A DNA stretch of 63,299 nt. It comes from a virus. Below are positions 51,301 through 59,465 of the stretch, piece by piece. Position 1 is the first letter of the stretch. Every line of letters starts with the position of its first letter. The notes beneath the pieces were generated by a model, which saw only the letters and a program-made list of their open reading frames with translations, was not told where the DNA came from and ran no database searches. The position numbers were made by a program, and so were the translations under genes. The stretch spans positions 1-63,299 of IMG/VR virus record IMGVR_UViG_3300025536_000016. One strand, written 5' to 3'.

Positions 51301-51944
51301 GAGGAGCATGGGGTTTCCTGATGAATATCAGAGGAGCTCCCGGTTCGACTGGTTCTACTGGCCCGACCGGTTCGACAGGGCCGGCTGGTTCTACTGGAAC
51401 TGCCGGAGCTGATGGAAATAAAATTTACTCGGGTTCCGGAGCTCCATCCGGAGGAACGGGAGTAAATGATGACATTTATATCAGGACTTCAAACTATGAT
51501 TTATATCAAAAGATTTCCGGAACATGGACGATAATCGGAAATATCAAAGGGAATCCCGCGAATGTCCGAGCAACGGTTAATCTGACAACCGCAAGTCTTG
51601 CGAATGGAGCAACAGATTTGGGAGTCGTAACCCTCGGAAAATCATTCAGGATTACGAAGATAGTTGTTGATAGAGCCTGTAGGGTTCGATTATATTCAAC
51701 CTCAGCTCTGAGAAGTGCTGATGCTTCGAGAGCTTTCGGAGATAGAAGTTATGTCGGAACTCAACACGGAATAATCACAGATATTTTATTAGATGCGATA
51801 ACGGGATTATCATGGGTCATGTCTCCGGAGGCAATGGGAAGCAATGTTGATTCTCCCTATATAACGGATGTTTATTATTCCGTTACTAATCTGAGTGGTT
51901 CGACACATACGATAGGCATTGATATAGATAATTTGGTAGAATAA
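48363..51944 (+). CDS. Central tail-tip / host-specificity protein (gpJ-like) with collagen-like repeats
   Basis: 1193 residues. The N-terminus has a hydrophobic segment (FWIIALVILGATIALNAIMA) followed by a domain like those of GTA and gpJ-type tip proteins (YFVGMALVLGQGDGGVKLRE, FVLERFPDHLGQTSYSIVNS). Residues about 990-1020 hold Gly-X-Y repeats (GAPGSTGSTGPTGSTGPAGS), a collagen-like trimer stalk. The C-terminal beta domain should reach the receptor. It has its own large control region upstream. Confidence 0.8.
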   Translation: MPFWIIALVILGATIALNAIMASRIKPEKRKAAGLGDFNFPTAQENREIAVVVGTIRQESPNSVWDGDLLTVPVKKKVPNPAFFGLTKKTIETGQYRYFVGMALVLGQGDGGVKLREFQIDDKVVWSGNISSGTFSFDKSQLFGGEEKEGGYAGTFDYYGGSWSQIYNSYLEAQLAAAGTKARNWKGVTYLVQKGPSSGSVGANIPNGYVGLSENLRKYSFVLERFPDHLGQTSYSIVNSTDANPVEWAYELLINFDYGANIPSSQIDINTFKAAAQTCFNEGIGLSVLWDTDRDITDVLQDINELIDGAIYVDRTTGLWTCKLARADYDIEDLFVFDDNNVKEEINFSTNTSKDAPSQIVVPFIDKSQNFKTREADFKDLAQRRNQAAPLQKKIDFYGVANGIEASRLAFREARVFASNLRTVTFKSNRTGHWVRPLSVFLYRRIDRDTGDLIEVVFRTGRVNDGELIEGSIEIEALEDVFSLGTLHYDPPGATSWTSPNGAPVAVATQYLGEQPYFLSENQIKLWAFGRQPNGAQRNFDFFAKKSADSVYIPQIYSNNFAVTGTINSDYNRTGAVDSSNSLIIAISEGLGRLAAASATEIASEGNNLFLFEDSGEICAFQSITDNGDGTVTLNNVWRGLYDTTTEKHLSGTRIWFFSYGQALPETGVLSGTTYNGKLLTNSLQGQLPVASATAATFTPSNRQARPLPPQDVQIGGVANPVAIPAAGSNISISWKNRNRLTQTQMLNQNDASVTSEIGVSISIKIYNGAGTLLATKNNISGTSYSYLSADQTTDGAAAETALTFVIYSMRNGVSSYQAIRFATARPSGSPAAVLPSFTPIGTPPSPSDATTNVAGVPISGTPTSTNNTLVYNSTTGYLEWAPGTGSGSAWFTGSGVPSSGTGVNNDLYLNTVNGDIYKKVAGAWGSPIMNIMGIAGTPGTAGATGGVWFNGSGVPSGGVGANGDYYINILNDDVYYKAGGAWGFLMNIRGAPGSTGSTGPTGSTGPAGSTGTAGADGNKIYSGSGAPSGGTGVNDDIYIRTSNYDLYQKISGTWTIIGNIKGNPANVRATVNLTTASLANGATDLGVVTLGKSFRITKIVVDRACRVRLYSTSALRSADASRAFGDRSYVGTQHGIITDILLDAITGLSWVMSPEAMGSNVDSPYITDVYYSVTNLSGSTHTIGIDIDNLVE

Positions 51945-51945
51945 T

Positions 51946-52785
51946 ATGGCATATAATTTAACAAGAACCACGGGTTATGCTTCCAACGTGAACGCGAGTT
52001 TTCGGGCAGGGTGTCAATTAATCCATGATACATTATTAGCCGGAGGATGGATTCAAACTTCCGATACTGGGCAGATAGATATTCCAACAGCAACGGCGCC
52101 CGGTAATGCTTCCGCAGGATATGAGATTTGGCGTTCCAATGAATCCGGAGGAGGGGTTCAGGAAATTTATCTCAGGATTGATTATATCGGAGGAAATTCC
52201 GCTTTTAATCAGATGGGAATTTCAGTTATCACTGGTTGGGCATCGAATGGTTCCGGAACAATTACGACGGGAGCGACGACAAGAACAACGGTCGCTTGGA
52301 ATAGTTCTTTTTCCTCTAGTCCTCAGCCATTTTTTGTCAGTGCAGGAGAGGGATTCTTTACGTGGTGGGGTCAGGGATTCTTTGGAGGAGTGATTGTTGA
52401 TAGATTGATTGATAACGCAGGAAACAAATTGAATGAATTAGGATTCATTTATTTTTATTATCTTAACGCCGTCGGTTATCAGCAACAATCTCAGGCTTCT
52501 AGTTATTTATTGGGAGCTTATACTCAAATAACTACTATTCCTAATTTACCGACGACTTCAAGTTCTCTCCAATTTGGAAGGGCAGGAATTGGTTTCTTTT
52601 TTGTTCAGAAAGCCGGATTCTCGAATCCTCTGAAATCCGCAATCATGAATGGAGCTGCCACTTCCACGATAAGTCAATTATATGATATTGTTCAAATTAA
52701 AATGTATGGAAATTATGTTAATTACATGATAGTTGGGAGTAGTTTCGCAGGAATAAGTAGCACCGCTCTTTTGAGAACATCTTGA
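51946..52785 (+). CDS. Receptor-binding / tail-fibre-like protein, 279 aa
   Basis: Paralogue of the next gene: both have an N-terminal helix, then W/M-IQT-x-DTGQI near residue 36 and GYEIWRSN near 60. Gly, Ser and Asn-rich with beta strands throughout, typical of trimeric tip proteins. It starts one base after the gpJ-like stop. Confidence 0.65.
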   Translation: MAYNLTRTTGYASNVNASFRAGCQLIHDTLLAGGWIQTSDTGQIDIPTATAPGNASAGYEIWRSNESGGGVQEIYLRIDYIGGNSAFNQMGISVITGWASNGSGTITTGATTRTTVAWNSSFSSSPQPFFVSAGEGFFTWWGQGFFGGVIVDRLIDNAGNKLNELGFIYFYYLNAVGYQQQSQASSYLLGAYTQITTIPNLPTTSSSLQFGRAGIGFFFVQKAGFSNPLKSAIMNGAATSTISQLYDIVQIKMYGNYVNYMIVGSSFAGISSTALLRTS

Positions 52786-52820
52786 GGAATTTTGATAATA
52801 AATGGTAGGTAAAATAAATT

Positions 52821-53672
52821 ATGTCAGCACAAACAGTTACGAGAGCTTTAATCAATGATACTGATGCGAATTTCAGATTATGGGGCAAAGCCATTTCTGA
52901 CCAGTTCGCAGCGGGAGGGATGATTCAAACCCCCGATACGGGACAGATAAATTGGGCGACGGTTCTCACTCCGGCGGCAGTTAGCACATATCAGGGATAT
53001 GAGATTTGGCGCTCGAATGACGCCGGAGGAAGTCTCGTTAACTGGTATATGAAAATCCAGTATGGAAGTAATTCAACAGCAGCAAACCAACCTCGTGTCT
53101 CGATTCAATTCGGCTGGGGAAGTAACGGTTCCGGAACATTGACGGGAACGACTAACACTGCAATGACTCCTCAATTGAATACGACCGCGACAACGACTCT
53201 GATGAATTGCAATTTATCAGTCGGCACCGGTTGGCACATTATGGTTCTCGGAACTGTTACGAATAATAATATGTTCTTTTCCGTCGAGAGAACACGAGAT
53301 TCTGCGAATGCTTTCCAGAATGAATTATTAATCGTTGCCCAAGATGCGAACACTTGGAAATCTCAAGTTTTGACTCAAACCGTCGCCTATCCTACGGAGT
53401 CGACAACGGCTGCTGCGATTATTCCTACTGCCGCAAATTCCGTTCAGGGAGGAGTAGTCGGATTAGGGCTTCAATTCGGAAATCGAGGAGGATTTACAAA
53501 TCCCTCGATGAATCTTTTTGGAGTCAATGCAAGTCAATTAGGTTCTGCTCAAACTCAATTGACAATCAATACTTATGGAGCTAATCATAATTATATTTTG
53601 AATCCTCCGAGCATTACCGGTCTCCAATTCGCCGGTATTTCGACAACGATGATTTTACAGAGGTTTGAATAA
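52821..53672 (+). CDS. Receptor-binding / tail-fibre-like protein, 283 aa (paralogue)
   Basis: Shares IQTPDTGQI and GYEIWRSN with the gene at 51946 but differs towards the C-terminus, as expected if a duplicated tip protein diversified for host range. It begins behind TAGGTAAAATAAATT, a weaker site than its neighbours have. One-base overlap with the next gene. Confidence 0.65.
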   Translation: MSAQTVTRALINDTDANFRLWGKAISDQFAAGGMIQTPDTGQINWATVLTPAAVSTYQGYEIWRSNDAGGSLVNWYMKIQYGSNSTAANQPRVSIQFGWGSNGSGTLTGTTNTAMTPQLNTTATTTLMNCNLSVGTGWHIMVLGTVTNNNMFFSVERTRDSANAFQNELLIVAQDANTWKSQVLTQTVAYPTESTTAAAIIPTAANSVQGGVVGLGLQFGNRGGFTNPSMNLFGVNASQLGSAQTQLTINTYGANHNYILNPPSITGLQFAGISTTMILQRFE

Positions 53673-54022
53673 TGCCAACGGGACAAGATATTCCGACAAC
53701 TCAATTCATGGCTTCTGCGAAAGTGGCGGTTTTCAATGAGTCAATAAGTTATCTGGGATATTACCAGACATATCAGCTCGGAGTCGTAATTCCTCAATTG
53801 ACTAATATTCGAGGGACATTTCAATTCGGAGTTGTGATTCCTCAATTGAATTATAATTATGTTGCTTATGCACTCGGAGTTTATCTTGGTTGGTTCCCTT
53901 ATCCTGATGCTCCCGTTGATTTGATTATTGATGCAATCGTTACTAATAATCCATTGACGACGGGCGAGGAGGTCATTTTAACACGTGGTCAGGATTTCCC
54001 GCGCGGAGACGGAAATCGTTAA
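53672..54022 (+). CDS. Tail-associated protein with internal repeat, 116 aa
   Basis: Contains a short repeat: YQLGVVIPQLTNI, then FQFGVVIPQLNYN and YALGVYLGW, about 18-19 residues apart, suggesting a small beta-repeat. Likely part of the tail tip or fibre attachment. No family recognised. Confidence 0.6.
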   Translation: MPTGQDIPTTQFMASAKVAVFNESISYLGYYQTYQLGVVIPQLTNIRGTFQFGVVIPQLNYNYVAYALGVYLGWFPYPDAPVDLIIDAIVTNNPLTTGEEVILTRGQDFPRGDGNR

Positions 54023-54024
54023 AT

Positions 54025-54052
54025 TTGAATTATTTGAGAAATCAAATATAAT
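54025..54052 (+). promoter_or_regulatory. Promoter
   Basis: -35 TTGAAT (54025-54030), 16 bases, -10 TATAAT (54047-54052), in the 83-base spacer before the gene at 54106. No TGTNAANNNTTNACA operator. It would drive the endolysin and membrane-protein genes. Confidence 0.6.
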
Positions 54053-54105
54053 CAAGAAGTCAAATTATAATTTGATAAATTAATTTAGAGGAGAATTAAA
54101 AAAGT

Positions 54106-54441
54106 ATGGCGGAAGTTTCAACAGAAGGAAAGACGAAACAGGCTGAGGCTCAAGCATCCTCATCCGGAGGGAATCAGGGTTCAGGGAATGCGAAAGTCGT
54201 TGACCCGAAAGTTGCAGGAGCAGAAGCTTCGGCAAAGAAAGGTTCGGATTCAAAGCCGGTTGATTATGATGAGTATGTCGCGAATCTGAATTCGGAAAAG
54301 AAAGTCGAGGGAGGAGAACAGGTTATCGCTTCCGGTCTCGATAAAGGGCGTCTCGTCAAAGATGACGGCTCGATTGATTATGAATCTCCGAGTCATTTGG
54401 AAAAGCGATTAGGCGGCGAGTTCGACACAATTCCTGAATAG
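54106..54441 (+). CDS. Disordered acidic protein, 111 aa
   Basis: Rich in Ala, Gly, Ser, Lys and Glu with no hydrophobic core (TKQAEAQASSSGGNQGSGNA), so probably intrinsically disordered. GAGGAGAATTAAAAAAGT precedes it. Position between tail and lysis genes; function unknown. Confidence 0.65.
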   Translation: MAEVSTEGKTKQAEAQASSSGGNQGSGNAKVVDPKVAGAEASAKKGSDSKPVDYDEYVANLNSEKKVEGGEQVIASGLDKGRLVKDDGSIDYESPSHLEKRLGGEFDTIPE

Positions 54442-54454
54442 GAATAATTTTTCA

Positions 54455-54492
54455 TTTGAGGAATCCGGAAAAAATTATCTGGATTCCTCAAA
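54455..54492 (+). other. Hairpin before the endolysin gene
   Basis: TTTGAGGAATCC (54455-54466) pairs perfectly with GGATTCCTCAAA (54481-54492), extended by three further pairs inside. The stem masks a GAGGA sequence. No T-run follows. It may stabilise the endolysin mRNA or limit transcription into it. Confidence 0.6.
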
Positions 54493-54515
54493 CCATCAAA
54501 AGAGAGGATAATTTC

Positions 54516-55265
54516 ATGATTAAAGTTGGTTCCATAGGAAAGGATGTCATTCAATGGCAAGAGTTCCTAAAATTAAGCGGATATAATATTGGTTCATTGG
54601 ATGGGATTTTCGGCTCGAAAGTCGAATCCGCAACAAAAGAGTGGCAAAAAAAGAATGGATTAGAAGCCGATGGAATAGTTGGTTCTAACACGCTCCAGAA
54701 AGCCGGTCTTTCCGTCGTTGCTTCTCCCTCTCCGATAAATTCAAAATATTATCCTCCGAAGCCGGATTTTGCTTATCCGAATTCCACTCGGGTTCGTCAG
54801 TTATTCGGGAATTTCAGTTTCCGGAATAATAAAGGAAAAATTGAAATCCTCGATAACTGGGCAGGAAAGAATGTCGTTAAAGTTCGGATTCCTGAATTAA
54901 TCGGAGTTTATGGAGCTCCGAAAGATGGAATGATTGAGTTTCATAAATTGGGAGAGAATCAGCTCAAAGGGGCTTTCTCTGAAATTGGAGAAAAAGGTCT
55001 TGCCGATAGAATCATTTCATTTGGCGGAAGCTTTTATCCTCGATTCATCAGGGGTTCAGTAACAACTCTCTCCAATCATTCATGGGCGACGGCTTTGGAT
55101 TTGAATGCTCCGGAAAATTGGCTGGGTGAACGTCCCGCGTCAATCGGAGAAAAAGGTTCCCTCCTCGAATTGGTTCCAATCTTCAATAAGTGGGGCTTTT
55201 TCTGGGGCGGACATTATAACAAGCGTCTCGACGGGATGCATTTTGAATTGGCTAAATTACTATAA
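54516..55265 (+). CDS. Endolysin: peptidoglycan-binding domain plus M15 peptidase
   Basis: ATG 54516 is chosen behind GAGAGGATAATTTC. 249 residues. The N-terminal domain (VIQWQEFLKLSGYNIGSLDG, then KEWQKKNGLEADGIVG, about 10-60) is a PG_binding_1 unit. The C-terminal domain has SNHSWATALDLN (zinc ligands His near 188 and Asp near 195) and LDGMHFEL (His near 243), the M15 (VanY/L-Ala-D-Glu peptidase) pattern. It should cut cell-wall peptides. No signal peptide, so it needs a holin. Confidence 0.88.
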   Translation: MIKVGSIGKDVIQWQEFLKLSGYNIGSLDGIFGSKVESATKEWQKKNGLEADGIVGSNTLQKAGLSVVASPSPINSKYYPPKPDFAYPNSTRVRQLFGNFSFRNNKGKIEILDNWAGKNVVKVRIPELIGVYGAPKDGMIEFHKLGENQLKGAFSEIGEKGLADRIISFGGSFYPRFIRGSVTTLSNHSWATALDLNAPENWLGERPASIGEKGSLLELVPIFNKWGFFWGGHYNKRLDGMHFELAKLL

Positions 55266-55281
55266 GAGAGGAAATAAAATC

Positions 55282-55560
55282 ATGGATGGATTAAAAGATA
55301 TTGGCATCAATCTCGGCACGACAATCGGAAAACAAGTTCTCGTTTCCGAATTGAGAAAGAAAGGAAGAAAGCTTGTCGAAAAGGACACGAATAAAACTGG
55401 TTCTGATGATTTCGGAGGGCAAACTCTTCTCGCGGTCGCTGATGCCGTCGAGGCAATCGAATTTACGGAGAATCCGAAATCCCTGATGAATATCGGCAGA
55501 GCTTTTGAAGCAGCAGGTAAAAGGATTCAGGAAGAAGCGAAGAAAGCCGGCGTCCAATAA
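55282..55560 (+). CDS. Hypothetical protein, 92 aa
   Basis: ATG 55282 follows GAGAGGAAATAAAATC; longer upstream readings would lie within the endolysin. Helical, basic N-terminal half (ELRKKGRKLVEKDTNK), acidic/Ala-rich rest. No membrane segment. Its place between endolysin and membrane proteins suggests a lysis- or tail-related role but gives no proof. Confidence 0.65.
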   Translation: MDGLKDIGINLGTTIGKQVLVSELRKKGRKLVEKDTNKTGSDDFGGQTLLAVADAVEAIEFTENPKSLMNIGRAFEAAGKRIQEEAKKAGVQ

Positions 55561-55604
55561 AAATTTTTCGGTATTTTCAAATGTTTAGAGGAGGAACGAT
55601 TTAT

Positions 55605-55847
55605 ATGTCATTCAATTTATCTTTTACGGGCTCAAAGAAAGGAGTCCTGAAAGCAATCGAGGATGCTCCGGACAACGGGCAACCTCAAGTTCCGGAAGTG
55701 AAAGCACTTCTCAAATCGGAAGTCGAACAGATGCCCGAGAATTCCTATAACAATGGGATTTCAATCACAGCCTCTGGTCATGCGGATAATCAAAATCGCT
55801 ATATGAATATTGAAATCCGGATGGTCAAGCTTTCAATGGAGGAATAA
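55605..55847 (+). CDS. Hypothetical protein, 80 aa
   Basis: ATG 55605 is preferred because GAGGAGGAACGATTTAT precedes it. Beta-rich with a Lys-rich start; ISITASGHADNQNRYMNIEI could be a strand pair. No family recognised; the gene is five bases before the holin-like frame. Confidence 0.65.
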   Translation: MSFNLSFTGSKKGVLKAIEDAPDNGQPQVPEVKALLKSEVEQMPENSYNNGISITASGHADNQNRYMNIEIRMVKLSMEE

Positions 55848-55852
55848 AATCC

Positions 55853-56218
55853 GTGCAGGATAATCAAGTTCTCTACACTCTCAGGAACATTCCGCCGTGG
55901 CTTCCGGTCTTGTTCCTGATTGTCCTTTTTGTGATTCTTTATATCATTTATAAAGACCCATTCTTTAAGGATATAATCAGCGGGACTTTAATCGTCGCAT
56001 TTTTGACTTCAATCGGAATTAAATTAGCTCCGACACAGAGTCCGAAACTCGACACTCAATCTGGAGATATTAACATAAATCCGATTCCCAAAAATCCGGC
56101 AACGGAATCATCTCCAGAATCAAAACCTTTGAATGATTTATCAGAGGAAGAAATCCGAAATCTTCACCACGGATTGGAAAATCTGGAAGATAAAGGAAAT
56201 GAATCAGGAACGGAATAA
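55853..56218 (+). CDS. Holin-like protein, two membrane segments
   Basis: Starts with GTG behind AATGGAGGAATAAAATCC. 121 residues. Two hydrophobic stretches (WLPVLFLIVLFVILYIIY, about 16-33; DIISGTLIVAFLTSIGIKL, about 40-58) are followed by a charged, disordered C-terminus. Size, charge tail and position after the endolysin fit a class II holin or a tail-linked membrane protein. Confidence 0.55.
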   Translation: MQDNQVLYTLRNIPPWLPVLFLIVLFVILYIIYKDPFFKDIISGTLIVAFLTSIGIKLAPTQSPKLDTQSGDININPIPKNPATESSPESKPLNDLSEEEIRNLHHGLENLEDKGNESGTE

Positions 56219-56264
56219 AATACGATTGTGCTCTATTAGAAGGCAATGCAAGGGGGTTGTGGTT

Positions 56265-56726
56265 ATGAATGAGGAAGAACTTATCAGATTGATTTTTAGA
56301 TTTTTGTGGACCATGTTAATTTTCGGTTGCGCAATTCTATTAAGAAAAATAGTTAATCTTTTGGACAATAAAATTGTCTCCTCGATTTTCGGCTTCTTCT
56401 TTCGATGTCTCGGAGTATATGGAGGGATGATGCTCATCGCATGGATTTTTGATGTTTACTTTGGATTCAAGGTGTTTATCATCTCTCCTATCGTTAATTT
56501 TATTTGCTGGTCGTTTCCTTTTGTTTATCTCTCATATCTTTATTTGAATCTGAAAAATCAACCAAAAGAAATTCAAAATACAGATGGAGATGAAATCCCA
56601 AACCCCAAATATTTAAGCAAGGAAATGATTACATTTCACGCGGAGGAATTAATTAAAGCCCTCCAGCTTCAGGATTCGATTATCACGAAAATAAAACGGG
56701 ATATGAAAATGCGTTTTTTGAGGTAG
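56265..56726 (+). CDS. Multi-pass membrane protein, 153 aa
   Basis: ATG 56265 follows CAAGGGGGTTGTGGTT. Three or four hydrophobic segments are visible (LWTMLIFGCAILL, VYGGMMLIAWIFDVYFG, VNFICWSFPFVYLSYLYL). The C-terminal 50 residues are charged. It could be a second holin, an antiholin or a superinfection factor. No family recognised. Confidence 0.55.
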   Translation: MNEEELIRLIFRFLWTMLIFGCAILLRKIVNLLDNKIVSSIFGFFFRCLGVYGGMMLIAWIFDVYFGFKVFIISPIVNFICWSFPFVYLSYLYLNLKNQPKEIQNTDGDEIPNPKYLSKEMITFHAEELIKALQLQDSIITKIKRDMKMRFLR

Positions 56727-56736
56727 AATTTCTATT

Positions 56737-57246
56737 ATGACAGCGCTCCTGTTATTTTTATTTCAAGATAGTAGCTCTTTGAGCTCAACTCAGGAATCTA
56801 TGATTGAAAAAATCTTTATTCTCGTGGCTACTGCTGCAATAACTGGAGTTTCCACTTATCTCGCCACTCGTAGGAAAAATGAAGCTGATATTCAGAAGCT
56901 CGTTGCGGAAACAATCAAGACTTATGTCGAAGCAATGAATCAGATTCAGCAAATCAATAAGGAACTTCGTGCCTCCATCAAAGAACTAATGACGGATGTC
57001 GAAACTTGGCATAAATCCTATTTGAAAACGGATGAATTATTATCCGAAGCGACGAGAGGATTGTCAGATTGTTTAGATTCAAAGGATTGTCCCGAATGTG
57101 AGGAACTTTTAACGGAAGCTCTTGATTCCCTCCTCCAGATTCCGCCCCTTTTGAAAAATGTTCCGGATTCAGAACATTTTGCTTCCTCCATCATTAAGCT
57201 AAGCACAGAGATTTCCAGAAAAATAAATCGGAATCTCCCAGAATAA
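56737..57246 (+). CDS. Membrane-anchored coiled-coil protein, 169 aa (spanin-like or holin accessory)
   Basis: An N-terminal segment followed by a transmembrane stretch (IEKIFILVATAAITGVSTYL, about 24-43), then a long helical region (KLVAETIKTYVEAMNQIQQI) and a pair of Cys (CLDSKDCPEC). The N-in/C-out coiled-coil layout is like an inner-membrane spanin, but no lipoprotein partner was seen. The ribosome site is weak. A promoter with operator follows the stop. Confidence 0.5.
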   Translation: MTALLLFLFQDSSSLSSTQESMIEKIFILVATAAITGVSTYLATRRKNEADIQKLVAETIKTYVEAMNQIQQINKELRASIKELMTDVETWHKSYLKTDELLSEATRGLSDCLDSKDCPECEELLTEALDSLLQIPPLLKNVPDSEHFASSIIKLSTEISRKINRNLPE

Positions 57247-57250
57247 AAAA

Positions 57251-57303
57251 TGTCAAAATTTAACATTTTCTTTCTTGACATGCTCAAGGAAATATGAGAG
57301 TAT
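57251..57303 (+). promoter_or_regulatory. Promoter with operator, extended -10
   Basis: TGTCAAAATTTAACA (57251-57265), -35 TTGACA (57275-57280), 17 bases ending in TGA, -10 GAGTAT (57298-57303). It starts the operon with hammerhead 2 and the AAA+ gene and ends at the terminator near 59300. Confidence 0.8.
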
Positions 57304-57353
57304 GTATTTCAAGGGAATAACCCGAGACTAAAATTAAATCGAGGATAAAGAAA

Positions 57354-57659
57354 ATGAAAGCAAACACACACATCAACAACTTGGTAAATTTCGGACATCC
57401 GGTTCAGGTTTTAATCGACTTTTCGAGAATGAATAAAACGGAATTAAAATCTTTCCTGAAAGATTTGGAAGTCGACATGACGGGAATCAAGGGAGATAAA
57501 TCTTTGGCACTGGCGAGAATCACTTTTCGGGATTTCGTTGCTCAAAGTGGTAAATCAATTGATGGATGGGATTTCTCGGCTGACTTGGCAATCCTGAATG
57601 ATGAATTTGAATCCTATTCCGCGAGATTCGATTATATGGCTTCTCGGAAATACCGGTAA
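57354..57659 (+). CDS. Hypothetical protein, 101 aa
   Basis: Leader AATCGAGGATAAAGAAA. Soluble, with a helical segment (FSRMNKTELKSFLKDLEVDM) resembling a small SAP-like or HeH helix pair, not proven. The stop codon (57657-57659) is followed without a gap by hammerhead 2. It is a small first gene before a hammerhead, as at 15979. Confidence 0.7.
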   Translation: MKANTHINNLVNFGHPVQVLIDFSRMNKTELKSFLKDLEVDMTGIKGDKSLALARITFRDFVAQSGKSIDGWDFSADLAILNDEFESYSARFDYMASRKYR

Positions 57660-57711
57660 GAACGAAACCTCCCTCCGGAGGTCATGGAGTTAATCTCCAT
57701 CTGATGAGTTC
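57660..57711 (+). ncRNA. Type II hammerhead ribozyme 2
   Basis: GAAC, core GAAA, stem III CCUCC/GGAGG with loop CUCC, U-C site (predicted cut between 57683 and 57684), stem I AUGGAG/CUCCAU with loop UUAAU, core CUGAUGA, GUUC. It starts on the base after the preceding stop codon. The ATG inside CUGAUGAG is in frame with the AAA+ gene but has no ribosome site. Confidence 0.95.
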
Positions 57712-57739
57712 AGAACCAAATAAATCGAGGATAAAGAAT

Positions 57740-59269
57740 ATGTGCTTAGAAAATCAATTAATCAAAGATTTCAATAAAGGAATCAAAGTTTCGACCCCGT
57801 TATTTTCCATCAATTGCTTCGACCCTGAAATGCTCCTGAAAAATCTTTCGGAAAAATTAGTTCCTATCATCAACGATTTCGGCTCGAAGGAAAGACCCAT
57901 GATTCAATGGGATTGTGTTCGAGGATGGCAGGCAAGAAATAAATCCGCAATCGAAGCAATCGGAATGGCGCTGAATGGCGCGGAATTGGAGGACACATTC
58001 AATCCAGTCTCCTCCCTGAAATTGGCTCAGAATCTGCCGGAGGGTTCGATTCTCTTTCTTTTGAATGGTCATCTTTATTTCAAGGATGATTTTTCTTTTC
58101 TTCAAGCGTTCTGGAATCTCCGAGACACGTTCAAGGCAACGAATCGAGCCTGTGTGATTCTGACGAACTCTTTTATCCTTCCTCTGGAAATCCAGAACGA
58201 CGTTCTCATACTCGACGAGAAGTTACCTGATGAGGAGGATTTGAGGAATATCATCAAGGAATTGGCGGAGGAAAACGAAATCAAATTATCTGAGGAAGAT
58301 ATTGAAAAAGGAGTCGTTGCTCTGAAAGGATTGAGCGCTTTTCCTGCGGAACAATCCGTCGCCCTCTCTCTGGGAAAATCCGGACTGGATATTGAAAATC
58401 TTTGGAGCCGGAAAATCCAGAAAATCAATGAAACTCCCGGTCTCTCGGTTCACAAAGACGGTGCGAAATTTGAAAATCTCGGAGGATTGGAAGAAATCAA
58501 GAATCGGTTCTCTCGAATCATCAAAGGAAAAAAATCTCCAAAAGTGATTGTCTGGATTGATGAAATCGAAAAGGCAATGGCGGGAGCGGGAACGGAATCC
58601 TCCGGAACAACTATGGACCAGCTCGGAGTCCTCCTCAATGAATTCGTAGAAAAGGATTATTCGGGTTCGGTCTTCGTAGGAGTTCCGGGCGCCGCTAAAT
58701 CCGCCCTCGCGAAAGCAATCGGAAATGAGGCTGAAGTGATAACCATCAAATTAGACCTCGGAGAAATGAAAGGACAATTCGTTGGATTATCGGAGGAAAG
58801 AATCCGGACGGGAATGAAAGTTATTGAAGCAGTCGGAGGATTCGGAGGGGCTTTCTTTGTGGCAACCTCGAATGACATCTCCTCGATTAAACCGGAACTC
58901 CTCCGGAGATTCAAAAAAGGAGTCTGGTTCTTCGATTTACCGACACGAGAAGAAAGAGAAGTCATCTGGAAAATTTATTTGAAAAAATATGAATTCGACA
59001 TCAACCTCGTGAAATCAATCAGATTCGACGAAGGTTGGACGGGAGCGGAAATCGAGAACTGCTGCATGACGGCATGGGAGGAAGAAATTTCCATCGAGGA
59101 AGCTTCAAAATCAATCATTCCAGTTTCGGTCTCCGGAAAGGAACAGGTCGAAAGATTGAGGAACGAGGCGAATGGAAAATATTCCTCGACGAATTATGCG
59201 GGGGTTTATAATTCCTCAATGAATGATGTGAAATTCATCCAGCCGAAACGACGAATCGCGACGGACTAA
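57740..59269 (+). CDS. Ycf46-type AAA+ ATPase with permuted Walker motif order
   Basis: ATG 57740 is chosen behind AATCGAGGATAAAGAAT. 509 residues. The N-terminal half (ACVILTNSFILPLEIQNDVL, then LPDEEDLRNIIKELAEENEI) matches the regulatory part of Ycf46-like ATPases. Then VIVWIDEIEKAMAG, a Walker B (about 268-282), comes BEFORE the Walker A GVPGAAKSALAKAIG (about 314-328), followed by VGLSEERIRTG, sensor 1 FFVATSNDI, and RRF as arginine finger. Ordinary AAA+ proteins have A before B. Other phage proteins share this order as far as I recall. Likely a remodelling factor working with the DUF1257/DUF2997 genes downstream. Confidence 0.8.
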   Translation: MCLENQLIKDFNKGIKVSTPLFSINCFDPEMLLKNLSEKLVPIINDFGSKERPMIQWDCVRGWQARNKSAIEAIGMALNGAELEDTFNPVSSLKLAQNLPEGSILFLLNGHLYFKDDFSFLQAFWNLRDTFKATNRACVILTNSFILPLEIQNDVLILDEKLPDEEDLRNIIKELAEENEIKLSEEDIEKGVVALKGLSAFPAEQSVALSLGKSGLDIENLWSRKIQKINETPGLSVHKDGAKFENLGGLEEIKNRFSRIIKGKKSPKVIVWIDEIEKAMAGAGTESSGTTMDQLGVLLNEFVEKDYSGSVFVGVPGAAKSALAKAIGNEAEVITIKLDLGEMKGQFVGLSEERIRTGMKVIEAVGGFGGAFFVATSNDISSIKPELLRRFKKGVWFFDLPTREEREVIWKIYLKKYEFDINLVKSIRFDEGWTGAEIENCCMTAWEEEISIEEASKSIIPVSVSGKEQVERLRNEANGKYSSTNYAGVYNSSMNDVKFIQPKRRIATD

Positions 59270-59287
59270 GAATCCGGATTCATTCAG

Positions 59288-59320
59288 GGAGAGAGGAGGG
59301 AATTTTCTCTCCTCTTTTTC
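59288..59320 (+). terminator. Intrinsic terminator
   Basis: AGAGGAG (59292-59298) pairs with CTCCTCT (59309-59315), or GGAGAGA (59288-59294) with TCTCTCC (59306-59312); a T-run follows. It ends the AAA+ operon shortly before the next promoter. Confidence 0.7.
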
Positions 59321-59355
59321 CTTTCCCGATACTTGAAAAAATTATTTTCAAAAAA

Positions 59356-59407
59356 TGTGAAATTTTTACATTTTTCTATTGACAAGTAGATTCGACTAGT
59401 TTAGTAT
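59356..59407 (+). promoter_or_regulatory. Promoter with operator
   Basis: TGTGAAATTTTTACA (59356-59370), -35 TTGACA (59379-59384), 17 bases, -10 TAGTAT (59402-59407). It drives the kinase gene, hammerheads 3 and 4 and the DUF1257/DUF2997 genes. Confidence 0.8.
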
Positions 59408-59465
59408 TGATTTCAACGAGGAGAAATCCTCAGAGAAAAATTAAAAAAAATCGAGGATAAAGAAA

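Noticed and set aside
57704-57739. Start of the AAA+ gene at the ATG inside the hammerhead
   Set aside because: No ribosome site precedes it; ATG 57740 stands behind the conserved leader.
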